A stretch of 30,014 nucleotides of DNA from positions 241,576-271,589 of the forward strand of contig JAMYWO010000017.1 of NCBI GenBank assembly GCA_024220525.1, read 5' to 3'. This DNA is from Cochliopodium minus (taxonomy: Eukaryota > Discosea > Himatismenida > Cochliopodiidae). A program made the position numbers and the translations under genes. Under the pieces are notes generated by a model. It searched no databases. It was not told the origin of the DNA and saw only the letters and a list, made by a program, of their open reading frames with translations. Of this stretch, positions 19,616-29,245 are shown one piece after another; within the stretch, counting starts at the first letter, position 1; each line of letters begins with the position of its first letter.

Positions 19616-21697
19616 TTAAATTCCTTCAATTTTCAAGATATCAGATTTGAATTGGAGTTTTCCATTGAAGTAAACTCTTGCCTCATACTCACCGGTATGA
19701 ATAGGAGTTTTAAAAGTATGTACACCGTCAAAAGTNNNNNNNNNNNNNNNNNNNNNNNNNNNNNNNNNNNNNNNNNNNNNNNNNNNNNNNNNNNNNNNNN
19801 NNNNNNNNNNNNNNNNNNNNNNNNNNNNNNNNNNNTACTCACCGGTATGAATAGGAGTTTTAAAAGTATGTACACCGTCAAAAGTTTTGATCCAGTTCCA
19901 TCTTCTGTAGTAATTTGCTCTCTCCTCTTCTTTTTTATGTACAGTGACATAAGCACCAACCACAACAGGATCAACGGAACCGATTTGCCAACTTACATTG
20001 ATGACCTTGTCGTTTTTCTCATCGCGAACCATAGTAACAAAATCATTGCGAGTAGAAATGTAATCATCGCTCTTTCCGACAGTGATGTACTTGTTTAAAA
20101 AGACGCGGAAATGATAAGATCCATTCAAAAAAGGTTTATCAACAATATATTTGTTCTCTTTCAAGTTAGAAAGGTAGTTGTAAGATTTGTAGTTGGGATC
20201 CTTGTCTTCCTTGTTATAAAATCCGATCCATGAATAAGAACTTTGAGATTTAAAGTCTACAGTGGCGACAATCTTATCATCTTGTTCGACAAAAGTGATG
20301 ATACATTCACTTTGAGTGTTTTCCTGGATGGGAATCTCAATCTCAGGATTAGAGTATTCAAGGATCATATGCTCAATGTTCTTCTTAGTCTCCTCCTCTT
20401 CTTTGATCTCCTGATTCTCCAACAACTTCTGAACATCGATCATCTTAGATTTGGATTCTTCAATCAACTCCTTCATCTGATTCTCGCTGTACTCGAGCTT
20501 AGGTATCTCAATGTTCTTCTGCTCCTCCTTTTGTTTCTCAAGCTCCTTTTGCTTCTCCTGTTGAAGAAGAAGCTCCTTCTTGTTGTTTTCCTCCTTTTGT
20601 ACCTCCAACTGTTTCTCAAGCTCCCTTTGTTTCTCCTGCTGCAACTCGATCAACCTTTGAAACTCCTCAACTTTAAGTTGTTGATCCTTAATTTGCTGTT
20701 GAAACTCGAGATCTTTTTGCTTCTGCTTCTCACACATCTCATCGATCTCCTTCTGCTTGATTATCTCCACTTCCCTCAGTCTCTGTCTCTCCAACTCCTT
20801 TTGCTTCTCGAGCTCTTGTTGTCTTTGCAACTCAATCTCCTTTTCTCTCTTCTGTTCCTCCTCCCTTTGCTTTTGCATCTCCAACTCCTTTTGTTTCTCC
20901 AACTCCTGTTGCTTTTGAATCTCCAGCTCCTTTTGTATATCAAGCTCCCTTTGTCTTTGGATCTCCATCTCTCTTTCCTTCACAATCTTTTGGAGGGTTT
21001 TTGTTGCATCATTTTTGGACCAATTGGATTCTTCCAATGCATTTCTTATCTCCTCAGATGAGAAGGAGCCATTGTAATTGATGAACAAATCATCAAAGAT
21101 CCTTTGTTTTTGCAGCTTTCCCAATTCAAAGCTTATTTTCTCCACGTCCAATTCTTGCTTCTCAATCACCTCTATAATCTCCTCTTTGGTTAATTCGGTG
21201 AATTTCTCTGCGAATCCGCCTTGCATGTTTTGTATTTCCATCTCCTTCTTCAATTTCTTTGCCTCCTCGTTCTTTTGCTCCCTTTCTTTGAGCATTTGAT
21301 AGAGATGTTTGGATGTGAGCTGAGGATCATTATTATTTTTCTTGAATGCCTCCTCTATCTCTTTTTTATCGAACATTTGGAAATTGCTTACGAATGTCTC
21401 GATGTACTTTGTATGAATCTCCTTTTTTCTTCTTTCCTCTTCCAATTGCATTTCCCTCTTTTTATTTTCTTCAATCTCTGAATTTCTTTCTACCAATTCA
21501 TCAAATGCAGCATCCATATCATTATTATATTTTTTCAATATCTCCACAATATCTTCATCTTGTAAATGACTGAATAAGGATTTTACTTGATTTTTGGTAT
21601 TCTCGAATGGATCGAATTTCATCTCTTCCATCATTTCATTTACCTTTTCATTATCTCCCAGAATTTTTTGCAAATCTATCAATACAGATGGATTCAT
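19616..21697 (-). CDS. Intronless CUE/UBA-like, coiled-coil, SKICH-like protein (long paralogue)
   Basis: No named gene recognised. A single uninterrupted frame from ATG at 21697 to TAA at 19616. It reads 693 codons including a false gap; removing the gap and its duplicated flank (150 nt, in frame) gives about 643 aa. Residues 36-70 look like a CUE domain (LFSHLQDEDIVEILKKYNND). Similar helical segments lie near 99-139, 164-195 and 200-241. Residues about 241-430 are a long Gln/Glu/Lys coiled coil. The last 170 residues are two beta-rich repeats, the first with SYSWIGFYNKED and LNGSYHFRVF, the second with VSWQIG, YVTVHKKEEER and TGEYEARVYF. CUE and UBA domains bind ubiquitin in known families. 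Ubiquitin binding, dimerisation and cargo binding by the beta module are inference. It has no introns, although its paralogue has four. Confidence 0.85.
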   Translation of the reverse strand: MNPSVLIDLQKILGDNEKVNEMMEEMKFDPFENTKNQVKSLFSHLQDEDIVEILKKYNNDMDAAFDELVERNSEIEENKKREMQLEEERRKKEIHTKYIETFVSNFQMFDKKEIEEAFKKNNNDPQLTSKHLYQMLKEREQKNEEAKKLKKEMEIQNMQGGFAEKFTELTKEEIIEVIEKQELDVEKISFELGKLQKQRIFDDLFINYNGSFSSEEIRNALEESNWSKNDATKTLQKIVKEREMEIQRQRELDIQKELEIQKQQELEKQKELEMQKQREEEQKREKEIELQRQQELEKQKELERQRLREVEIIKQKEIDEMCEKQKQKDLEFQQQIKDQQLKVEEFQRLIELQQEKQRELEKQLEVQKEENNKKELLLQQEKQKELEKQKEEQKNIEIPKLEYSENQMKELIEESKSKMIDVQKLLENQEIKEEEETKKNIEHMILEYSNPEIEIPIQENTQSECIITFVEQDDKIVATVDFKSQSSYSWIGFYNKEDKDPNYKSYNYLSNLKENKYIVDKPFLNGSYHFRVFLNKYITVGKSDDYISTRNDFVTMVRDEKNDKVINVSWQIGSVDPVVVGAYVTVHKKEEERANYYRRWNWIKTFDGVHTFKTPIHTGEXXXXXXXXXXXXXXXXXXXXXXXXXXXXXXXXXXTFDGVHTFKTPIHTGEYEARVYFNGKLQFKSDILKIEGI
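19686..19885. repeat. Duplicated 50-bp flanks around an N gap
   Basis: Positions 19686-19735 and 19836-19885 are identical, from TACTCACCGG to GTCAAAAGT, and enclose exactly 100 N. A round 100-N gap between identical contig ends indicates an undetected overlap, not missing sequence. Confidence 0.93.
19736..19835. other. Assembly gap (100 N), probably spurious
   Basis: One hundred undetermined bases inside the coding sequence of the long paralogue. Collapsing the repeat and gap keeps the frame and restores a normal beta-repeat running from TFDGVHTFKTPIHTGE straight into YEARVYF. Confidence 0.95.
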
Positions 21698-22180
21698 TTT
21701 AGCTTTTTATTAATTATTCAAATTAGGTCTTTATTTTTTTTTTTATTTTTTTTTAGTTCATTTGATATTTTTCATATTTGTTTAATTCAAAACATTTTCT
21801 ACAAATACAGCTAAAAAAATTTTTTGAGAAAGAATATACTGAATTTTTGTTGAATACACTCCATCTTCTATAATTTTTAAAAAAACTTTTCAGTGATAAA
21901 AAAATGAAGACAAAAAAATGAAAATTAAAATGTTTCAAAAAAATGAAATACTTCTCATTATATTATTTTTTTATGAAATCATTTTATATTTGAATTCCTT
22001 TATCATATCAAACAATTGTTCAAAACAAACCCTAACTCCACAATTAAATATACCTCAATAATTTCATTCTTCAACAAATGAATCCTATCTCTCAACAATT
22101 TGGCTCTTTGAACAAATTCTATTAAAAAACCGCCATAAATTAAAAAAATATAAAAAAAATTGTTGTAATTAATAATAAAG
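21698..22180. promoter_or_regulatory. Divergent intergenic region, long paralogue / PRIM2
   Basis: A 483-bp spacer between diverging starts, AT-rich with T-runs near the left gene. Short open frames on both strands have no family match and look like noise. Confidence 0.4.
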
Positions 22181-23962
22181 ATGGAGATATATAGCACTAA
22201 AGTATACACAAATAAAGAATTAGAATCAATGGTTCCATTTTATGATACCACGCCAAATGGAGATGTAAATATACAAGAATTGGAACAATGGTCTTACGAT
22301 AGATTGAAAGTTTTGAGGAAAATAGATACAATGAAGACATTGGGAAAGATAGGAGAATCATTTGATAAAGAAATAACTGAACATATGAATAAATATATGC
22401 CCATAAATAACGATGGAGGAATAATGAAAGATGATGTATCACATCATTTATTGAGATTGGCATTTCATAAAGAGTAAAATAAATAAAATAAAAAAAAACG
22501 CCCAAAATTTAACTTTTTTTAAAAGGCCTCAAAGAAGATGGTTCATAAATCAAGAGAGGATATTATTTGAAACAAGATTAAAGACCTCTGATCCAGAAAA
22601 ACTTATGAAAAAACATAATTTGGAAATAGAAAAGGTGACCGAAAGGGAAATGACCCAATACAAGGAGCAATTGGCATATCTCTCGTCCAATTCCAATGAT
22701 ACCTTCTATAAAGTGGATTTCAGAAAGGCAGGTCAGTTGATGGCAAGCCATAATACATTTCTTATTGGGAAGATGGCCTATATAAGCAAGAAATCACTTA
22801 TCAAGATAGCCATCTACGAATTCGAGAAACATCTTGAGAAACAACTCGCAATAGTGAATAAGGTAAAAGGATTGAAAAGGAAATTTACAAATACTATCAA
22901 TAGATTTTAATATTATCTACAATAAATATTCAAATTTTATTTCACATCTCATTTATACTTACTAATTTGTAAATAGAGTATCAAATTTAAAAGTTTCTAT
23001 TTTTTTTTTGAGCGGAGATTTCATTTATTGACTTTTCATTTAATTTTATTAAAAAAAAACAGGCACAAATCTACTTTGAAAACGACGAACAAATCTCCCC
23101 CATGCTCAAAAACTTTGCGCAAAACTACTGCATGGACATCATCGACACAAGAAAGGGAGTGAAGAAGACAGGCAAAGACATCGACCTCTCCGACATCGAA
23201 GAACTCTACGAAAAGTCATTTCCGCTCTGCATGAAGAAGCTCCATCTTTCCCTTAAGAAGAAACATCATCTCACACATCAAGGAAGAATGCAGTACGGCC
23301 TTTTTTTGAAGGGGATCGGAGTCAGTTTGGAGAATTCCATCAGTTTGTGGAGGTCGGAGTTTTTGAAGAATCCTGCTATTGATTCCAACTTGTTTGACAA
23401 GAAGTATCTTTACGGGATCAAGCATCATTACGGAAAAGCAGGTAATAATTTTTTTTAAATTTTTTTGGTTAATTTTTTTTTTATTTTAATCATTATTTTT
23501 ATTTTATTTTATTTTTTATTTTTATTTTTTTCTTATAAAAATTTTTTATTTAAAAGTTTTTTTTTATTCAGATTTTTGAACTCTTTTTATTAATTTTTTT
23601 ATTGATTAATTTTATTTTATTTTTTTGCAAAAAAGGTAAGGGAACTGATTACGCAAGTTATGGTTGTGCCAAAATTATAAACTCGGTTCCCGGCTCACGC
23701 GACGACCACGGATGTCCTTTCCGTAATTCCACTCCCGAACAGCTCTTGCAAGACTTCAAAAGCGTAGGGATTGAAATGTATCAAGGAAATCAAATAACAC
23801 AATTATTGAAAGGTAAAAAAATCATTTTTATTTTTTATTTTTATTTTTCATTTTTTATTCATTTTTTATTTTTTTATTTTTTATTTTTAATTTTTTTTTA
23901 TTAATTATTTTTCATTTTTATTTTTATTTTTTTATTTTTTTATTTTTATATTTTTTGTTTTT

Positions 23963-23999
<37 letters not shown>

Positions 24000-24171
24000 T
24001 ATTTTAAAAGGTAACCATTATCAACTTGCCTGCAAGAAATACTTTGACCTTACTCACCCTGGCCACACCCAAGACCTCACTGTCACTCATCCTAGCGTTT
24101 TCTTCTTTGCTAGCACAGAGCATTTGAAGCAAAAAGAAAAATCTAAAGACAAAGGACTCCTCAAGAAATAA
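22181..24171 (+). CDS. PRIM2: DNA primase large subunit
   Basis: Family role: PRIM2 pairs with PRIM1 and DNA polymerase alpha to make RNA-DNA primers, and its C-terminal 4Fe-4S domain helps start and hand off the primer. Exons: 22181-22473, 22526-22862, 23063-23441, 23636-23812, 24011-24171; phases agree and give 448 aa (human 509). N-terminal landmarks are YDRLKVLRKID, DVSHHLLRLAFHKE and RRWFINQERILFETRL. The C-terminal domain has SFPLCMKKLH, a run containing HHLTHQGRMQYGLFLKGIG, SYGCAKII, DDHGCPFRN and HYQLACKKYF. The four cysteines in LCMKK, GCAKI, GCPFR and ACKKY are the expected iron-sulphur ligands, and all are present. The basic extension after them is shorter than in animals. The linker before the iron-sulphur domain is divided by two introns. 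Confidence 0.95.
23815..24005 (+). repeat. TTTTATTTTT low-complexity intron
   Basis: The last PRIM2 intron (23813-24010) is almost pure T with spaced A, ending TTTTAAAAG. Two identical junction contexts (AAAG before, AAAAGGTAA after) make the phase certain. Confidence 0.7.
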
Positions 24172-24625
24172 AGAATAAAAATTATTTGAATTTTTTTAAA
24201 AAGAAAAATAATAAGATATTTTTTAATAAATATTTTTTTAATCTGGAATTTTTTTTTTTCTAGTTCTATGTCTCTTTCTTTATTTTCAAATTCTCTTTTT
24301 CTCTTTTTCGACTCGTCGGTTTGAAAAGAATTGATGATCAAATGAAATGGGTTTTGATATTTTTTTTTTTTTGATCTTCAAAAATTTAAAACTTCTTTTG
24401 AGAACTTTAACAAACAAATGTTTTTTATTATCCAAGTTTTTCTATTCGAAATCTTTAATTTTAATTAAAATATTTTTGTTTATCAATTTATATTTTTAAT
24501 TAACAATTCTTTTTTTTTTTCTTTTTAATCAAATTTTTTTACTCTTTTCAAAAAAATACAAATAAAACTCCCGCCAAACTTTACTCCCTTGAGAACAAAG
24601 CTTGAAAAAAAAAAATTTTTTTCTT
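24172..24625. other. Convergent intergenic region, PRIM2 / two-helix protein
   Basis: A 454-bp spacer holding both 3' ends. It is AT-rich. On the minus strand about 24245-24335 reads as a short Lys/Glu/Arg-rich frame (including SKKRKREFENKERD) of slightly higher G+C than its surroundings, but no start, donor or partner exon was found. Confidence 0.35.
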
Positions 24626-25603
24626 TCAAATTTCATGATAGCCATGACGGAATTTGTTCAACCTACACAGAGCAAATACAATAAAAATAAATACAGCAAC
24701 CATGATACCACCTTTTTTAAAAAAAAAAGTTCATATTTTTAAAATTTTTTTTTTATTTTTAAAATTCATTTTTTTTTTACCTCCCACAATTTCAAAGCAT
24801 AAAGAAGTTATGTCGTGGTCAAAGTTGAATACTACAAGCAGGGAGTCTTTGGAGTCGTAATAACAAGGGGCAGAAGAGCCTATAGGATGAGTGATGATGA
24901 ATCTGAGCGCTCGCGTCTCTGATACGTAACTTCCTTCAAAGCTGTCTTTATATTTTCAAAAAATTTAGAAAATTTTAAAGTCAACCATTTAAAGTTTAAA
25001 AAAAAAATGAAAATAATTTTGTTTCAAAAGATTTGATAATAAAAAATAAAAAATTTGTTTTAACAAAATAATTTAAATTTAAACATATTTTTTTTTTTAA
25101 AATTTTTTTTTACTGTATGCCTTTGTTTCAATTTCTTCTTGTACTGTTGGATTATCTAGAGAAGTTTTAATTTATTGTTTTGTAATGAAGATTATCTTCT
25201 TTTTTTTTTTTTACAATATTTCACCAACATTTCAACAGAATATACTGTGGTACATTTTTTGGTGCAATTTCTTTTGGGATTAAGATATGATGTCAATATG
25301 GTGCAATTTGATTTAAGAAAATTATCTTTTTTTTTTTTTTAATTTTATTTTTTTTCAGTGAATTAAAAAAAAAAATTTTGAAAAGGATATCAAATATTAT
25401 TACTTTTCGCTCTTATTTCTTCATATGTATTGTCAAAAAAAAATCCAAGAAATATACCCAAGGCAGCTGAATATATGAATTCATTTTAATATTTCAACAT
25501 TTTAATAATTAATGTGATTATAACATTATATATTTTATTTACCCAAAAATATGATGATCAAAAGAGCCAAGCAATATGGACCATCCACTTTGACCCTTGA
25601 CAT
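24626..25603 (-). CDS. Two-helix membrane protein with Cys-rich luminal domain
   Basis: Exons in transcript order: 25543-25603, 25404-25466, 25215-25325, 25114-25155 (42 nt), 24781-24945, 24626-24711. All phases agree and give 175 aa. MSRVKVDGPY is followed by a hydrophobic helix (LALLIIIFLAALGIFLGFFF). An extramembrane domain follows, with SNCTILTSYL, NCTKKCTTVYSVEMLVKY and HPIGSSAPCYYDSKD. A second helix (IMVAVFIFIVFALC) and a short basic tail close it. The four or five spaced cysteines between the helices suggest disulphides, so that domain is probably luminal or extracellular with both ends cytoplasmic. The layout, with CTIL after helix 1 and PCYYD before helix 2, faintly recalls BK-channel beta subunits; this is a weak pattern match. 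No single exon here is long, so ORF-based annotation would miss the gene. Confidence 0.72.
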
Positions 25604-26184
25604 ATTGTTAAAAAAATTTTATTATGTTTCAATTTTTTTTTTTCTTGAGCTTTTTCCTTTCCCAAACAATTCAGATTCTTTTTATTCATGCATTTTTTTA
25701 AAGAATTTCCCATCCATTATTCTTTCAGTGTAATCCTCCGCTAAAAAAAAAATTTCTTTTTTATTGAATATTTGACCAAGAACTTTCCCTTTTAAATTAA
25801 TCTTACAACCAAAATCTGTGTCTAAGAAGGTGTGTTTCAATTTAATTATATGATGAATTGAAAAAAATATTTGTTTAGGGTGTAAAAAATAAAGTAAAGA
25901 AGTGTCAAATAAACCAAACAAATTATTTAAAACTTGTTTCCTATCTCATTTTATATTTTTTTTTTTAAAATTCGAAAAATTGACAAGATTTTTAAAGATA
26001 TTGTGCGAAATTGATTTAAAATCAAATTATAAAAACAAATGGAACCAATTTCAAAAAATTGGAAATCAGTGTAAAGTTTTTTTCATTCGTTATTTCCTAT
26101 CTTCTTCCCATCTTTATTTAAATTGAAAAATTTTACCTGCCATCTAAAATATAATCCCATATTTAAAAATAAAAATAAAAAAAA
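25604..26184. promoter_or_regulatory. Divergent intergenic region, two-helix protein / IVD
   Basis: A 581-bp spacer. It contains a minus-strand open frame at about 25682-25920 with some protein-like text (LDTDFGCKINLKGKVLGQIF) but no ATG, no clear splice partner and no family match. Otherwise AT-rich with poly-T runs. Confidence 0.35.
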
Positions 26185-29100
26185 ATGAAGATCCAGTCCA
26201 AAGTAATGAAGAGTAAGATTATGAAAAATGCTTTCATCAAGAATACATTCAAAACCAACATGGTTTTTTCTATGAAACAAAGATCCTACGTATCTTTGCC
26301 AGATATTATCTGTAATTTCACTGATGAACAAATACAGGTATAAGATGAAAGATATGAAGCTCTATATATTATTATGACAAATATAACGTTAAATATTCGT
26401 TAAATATAATTATATTCTCAATTGAGAAAATGTGGGGTTCTATAATATCAGTTTATATTTATAATTTGGAATAAACAAAGAAAATAACAGTGATTTTTTT
26501 TAATATATAATCAATATATATAATCAATTTTAAAGCGATGAATTCTTATATATTTGAAGATAAAGAAATATATGGATAAATCTCCGATTCAAAACTTATA
26601 ATTTGATATATCAAACTTTTTATTAATCAAACTCTTTGAAAAGTTGAAAGAAACAGTTGCCAAATTTGGAAATGAACACATCTTGCCAAAAGCAGATTCC
26701 ATCGACAAAACAAACACTTTTCCTCAAGAAATGTGGAAGAAGATGGGAGACTTGGGAGTTTTGGGAATCACCGCACCAGAAGAATTTGGAGGAGCAAACT
26801 TGGGTAATTTTTATTACAGAACAATTTTTTGATAAAAATTATTTTTCTTTAATATTTTCATTTTTTTTCATTTATTTTATTTTTTCATTTTTTTATTTTG
26901 CTTTTCAAATTGGAAAAAAATGTTTTTTTTAAGTTTACTATTATTTTCTAATTTAAAGTTAACAAAATAATTTTTTTACAGAACAATTTTTTTTGATTAA
27001 ATTTATTTCTTTAATCTTTTTATTTTTTTTTAATTTAAAATTAACACTTTTATTCATTAAAAGGATATTTGGAACATTGTATCGTCATGGAGGAAATCTC
27101 TAGATGCTCTGGTTCCGTTGGTTTGAGCTATGGAGCACACTCCAACCTCTGCATCAACCAACTTGTGAGAAATGGTAATCAAGAACAAAAGGAGAAGTAT
27201 CTCCCCAAGTTGATCTCTGGAGACTTCGTCGGAGCTTTGGCAATGTCCGAACCAGGAGCTGGTAATTTATTTTTTATTTTATTTTTTAATATTTTTTTCA
27301 TATTTTTTATTTTTTATCTTTTATTCAAAATTTTTATTTCTTATTTTTCATTTAATTTTTTTTTTTCATTTTTATTTTTAATTTTTATTTTTAATTTTAC
27401 TTATTTTTATTTTAAATTATTAGTTTGTTTTTTGATTTTAAATTTATTTTATCACTTAAAATTAGTTTTCTTTTAAATCATTATTATTTTTTTTTTTTAA
27501 AAATTTTTTTTAAGGATCTGATGTCGTTTCTATGAAGACCCACGCAGAAGAAAAGGGGGACTACTACGTCTTGAATGGTAACAAATTCTGGATCACCAAC
27601 GGTCCTGACGCCGATGTCCTCATCATTTACGCCAAAACTGATGTCAAATCCAACAAAATAACTGCTTTTCTCGTTGAAAAAGGAATGGAAGGATTTTCAA
27701 GAGGCAAAAAAGAAAATTATTTTTTATTTTAATTTTTTTTTGAATTTTTATTTTTAATTTTATTTCATTATTTTATTTTTATTTTATTTTATTAAAAAAA
27801 AATTTTATTTAATTAACTATTTTTAATTTTTAAATTTTCTTTTATTTTATTTACTTAAAAAGTTTTTCGGATTTTAATTTTATTTTATGATCATTAAAAA
27901 TTGAATTATTTCTTATTTTTCTTTTTTTATTTTCATTATTTATTATTTATTTATTTATTTATTTATTTATTGTTCATTTTTTTTTTATTTTTTATTTTAT
28001 TATTGATTATTATTCGGTTTTATTTTTTCTTTTTTTTATTAATTTTTATTTTCAAAAAAGGTCAAAAACTCGATAAGTTCGGAATGAGAGGAAGTAACAC
28101 ATGTGAGCTCATCTTCCAAGATGTCAAAGTCCCAAAGAAAAACATTTTGGGAGAACTCCACAAGGGAGTCTACGTGTTAATGAGTGGTCTCGACTACGAA
28201 AGACTTGTCCTCTCTGCAGGTAATAATTTTCAAAAATAAAAATAAAATGATTAATAATGTTAAAAAAAAAAATATAATTTAAATAAAAAAATAAAAAATT
28301 ATTAAAAAAAAATTATTAAATAAAATAATTAATAATGATTTAAAATTTTTGAAAAAAATATCAAATTAAAAAAATAAATTAACGAAAAATTTAAAATTTT
28401 ATTGTTTAATTTGATATTATATTGGAATCAAAAACATAAAAACATGAATAAAAAAATCTTAAAAAAATAAAAAACAATTAAATGATTTAAAATTTTAAAA
28501 AAATATCAAATTAAGAAATATAAACAATGAAAAAAATTTAAAAAATTTTTTGTTAAATTTGATAATAAATTGTTATTGGAATCAAAAACATAAAAACACG
28601 AATAAAAAAATCTTAAAATAAATAATTAAAAAATAAAAAATAAAAAAATAAAAAATCTTAAAAAAATCTTAAAAATGAAAAAAATGAAAATTTTTTTTTG
28701 AACAGGCCTGTTGGTATCATGCAATCTTGTATGGATGTAGTACTCCTTATGCACGATAGAAAGCAATTCGGACAGCAAATCGAGCATTCCAATTGATGCA
28801 AGGAAAGATTGCGGACATGTACCTTTCTCTCAACTCCTCCAGGCTTACCTTTACTCCCCAAGAGCCATTGATAACAGTAAACAAAAAAGATTAATTTTAA
28901 ATTTTATTAAATAAAATATTTTGTTCACAAATTAATTTTATTCGTAAATTTTTTCAATTTAATTTTTGTTTTAAAATTTAAATTTATTTTTCAAATATCT
29001 TTTTTTGTTCAGGAAAGACTGGAGATGCCATCAACAAGGATTGTGCAGGTGTTATTCTCTTCACCTCAGAAAATGCCACTAACATGGCTTTGCAAGCCAT

Positions 29101-29245
29101 CCAATGTTTGGGAGGTAATGGTTACATCAACGACTATCCTACTGGAAGATTTCTCCGTGATGCTAAACTGTACGAGATTGGTGCTGGTACCAATGAAATA
29201 AGAAGAATGTTGATCGGAAGAGAACTCAACAAATTATTCAAATAA
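26185..29245 (+). CDS. IVD: Isovaleryl-CoA dehydrogenase, mitochondrial (exon 6 frame broken)
   Basis: Family role: an FAD enzyme of the mitochondrial matrix that oxidises isovaleryl-CoA to 3-methylcrotonyl-CoA in leucine breakdown, passing electrons to ETF. Exons: 26185-26337, 26644-26803, 27064-27261, 27515-27703, 28061-28219, 28706-28876, 29013-29245. Exon 1 encodes a Lys-rich leader with no acidic residue before about position 40, typical of a matrix-targeting peptide, then FTDEQIQ. The rest follows IVD closely: [122 protein letters not shown]. The Glu in DYERLVL is the known catalytic base position of IVD. Exon 6 carries three apparent one-base losses (near 28706, 28788 and 28843) that sum to a codon. 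Intron 4 has a GC donor. About 420 aa if repaired. Confidence 0.93.
28335..28625 (+). repeat. Tandem imperfect duplication in IVD intron 5
   Basis: Two copies of about 145 bp lie head to tail (about 28335-28480 and 28481-28625). Both contain ATTGGAATCAAAAACATAAA followed by AACA(T/C)GAATAAAAAAATC. The first copy also holds a perfect 13-bp inverted repeat, AATATCAAATTAA at 28357-28369 and TTAATTTGATATT at 28406-28418; in the second copy it is degenerate. Confidence 0.75.

Noticed and set aside
19736-19835. Possible tandem repeat of the beta module across the N gap
   Set aside because: The duplicated part is exactly 50 bp and identical at the DNA level, matching contig-end overlap rather than a protein repeat.
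20243-21061. Long plus-strand Leu-rich open frame of 272 codons
   Set aside because: It is the shadow of the Gln/Glu/Lys-rich coiled coil on the minus strand; Leu runs are the antisense of CTC/CTT-type codons.
24245-24341. Charged minus-strand frame (SKKRKREFENKERD) between convergent genes
   Set aside because: Coding-like but isolated: no start, no splice partner, and it sits where two 3' ends meet. Kept only as a note.
25682-25921. Minus-strand open frame between the two-helix protein and IVD
   Set aside because: No ATG, no convincing splice partner and no family match; it lies in a divergent promoter region.
26083-26331. Minus-strand frame overlapping IVD exon 1
   Set aside because: The plus strand there encodes the IVD leader and FTDEQIQ in phase with exon 2, so this is antisense noise. 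The apparent 25-nt intron inside it is too short.
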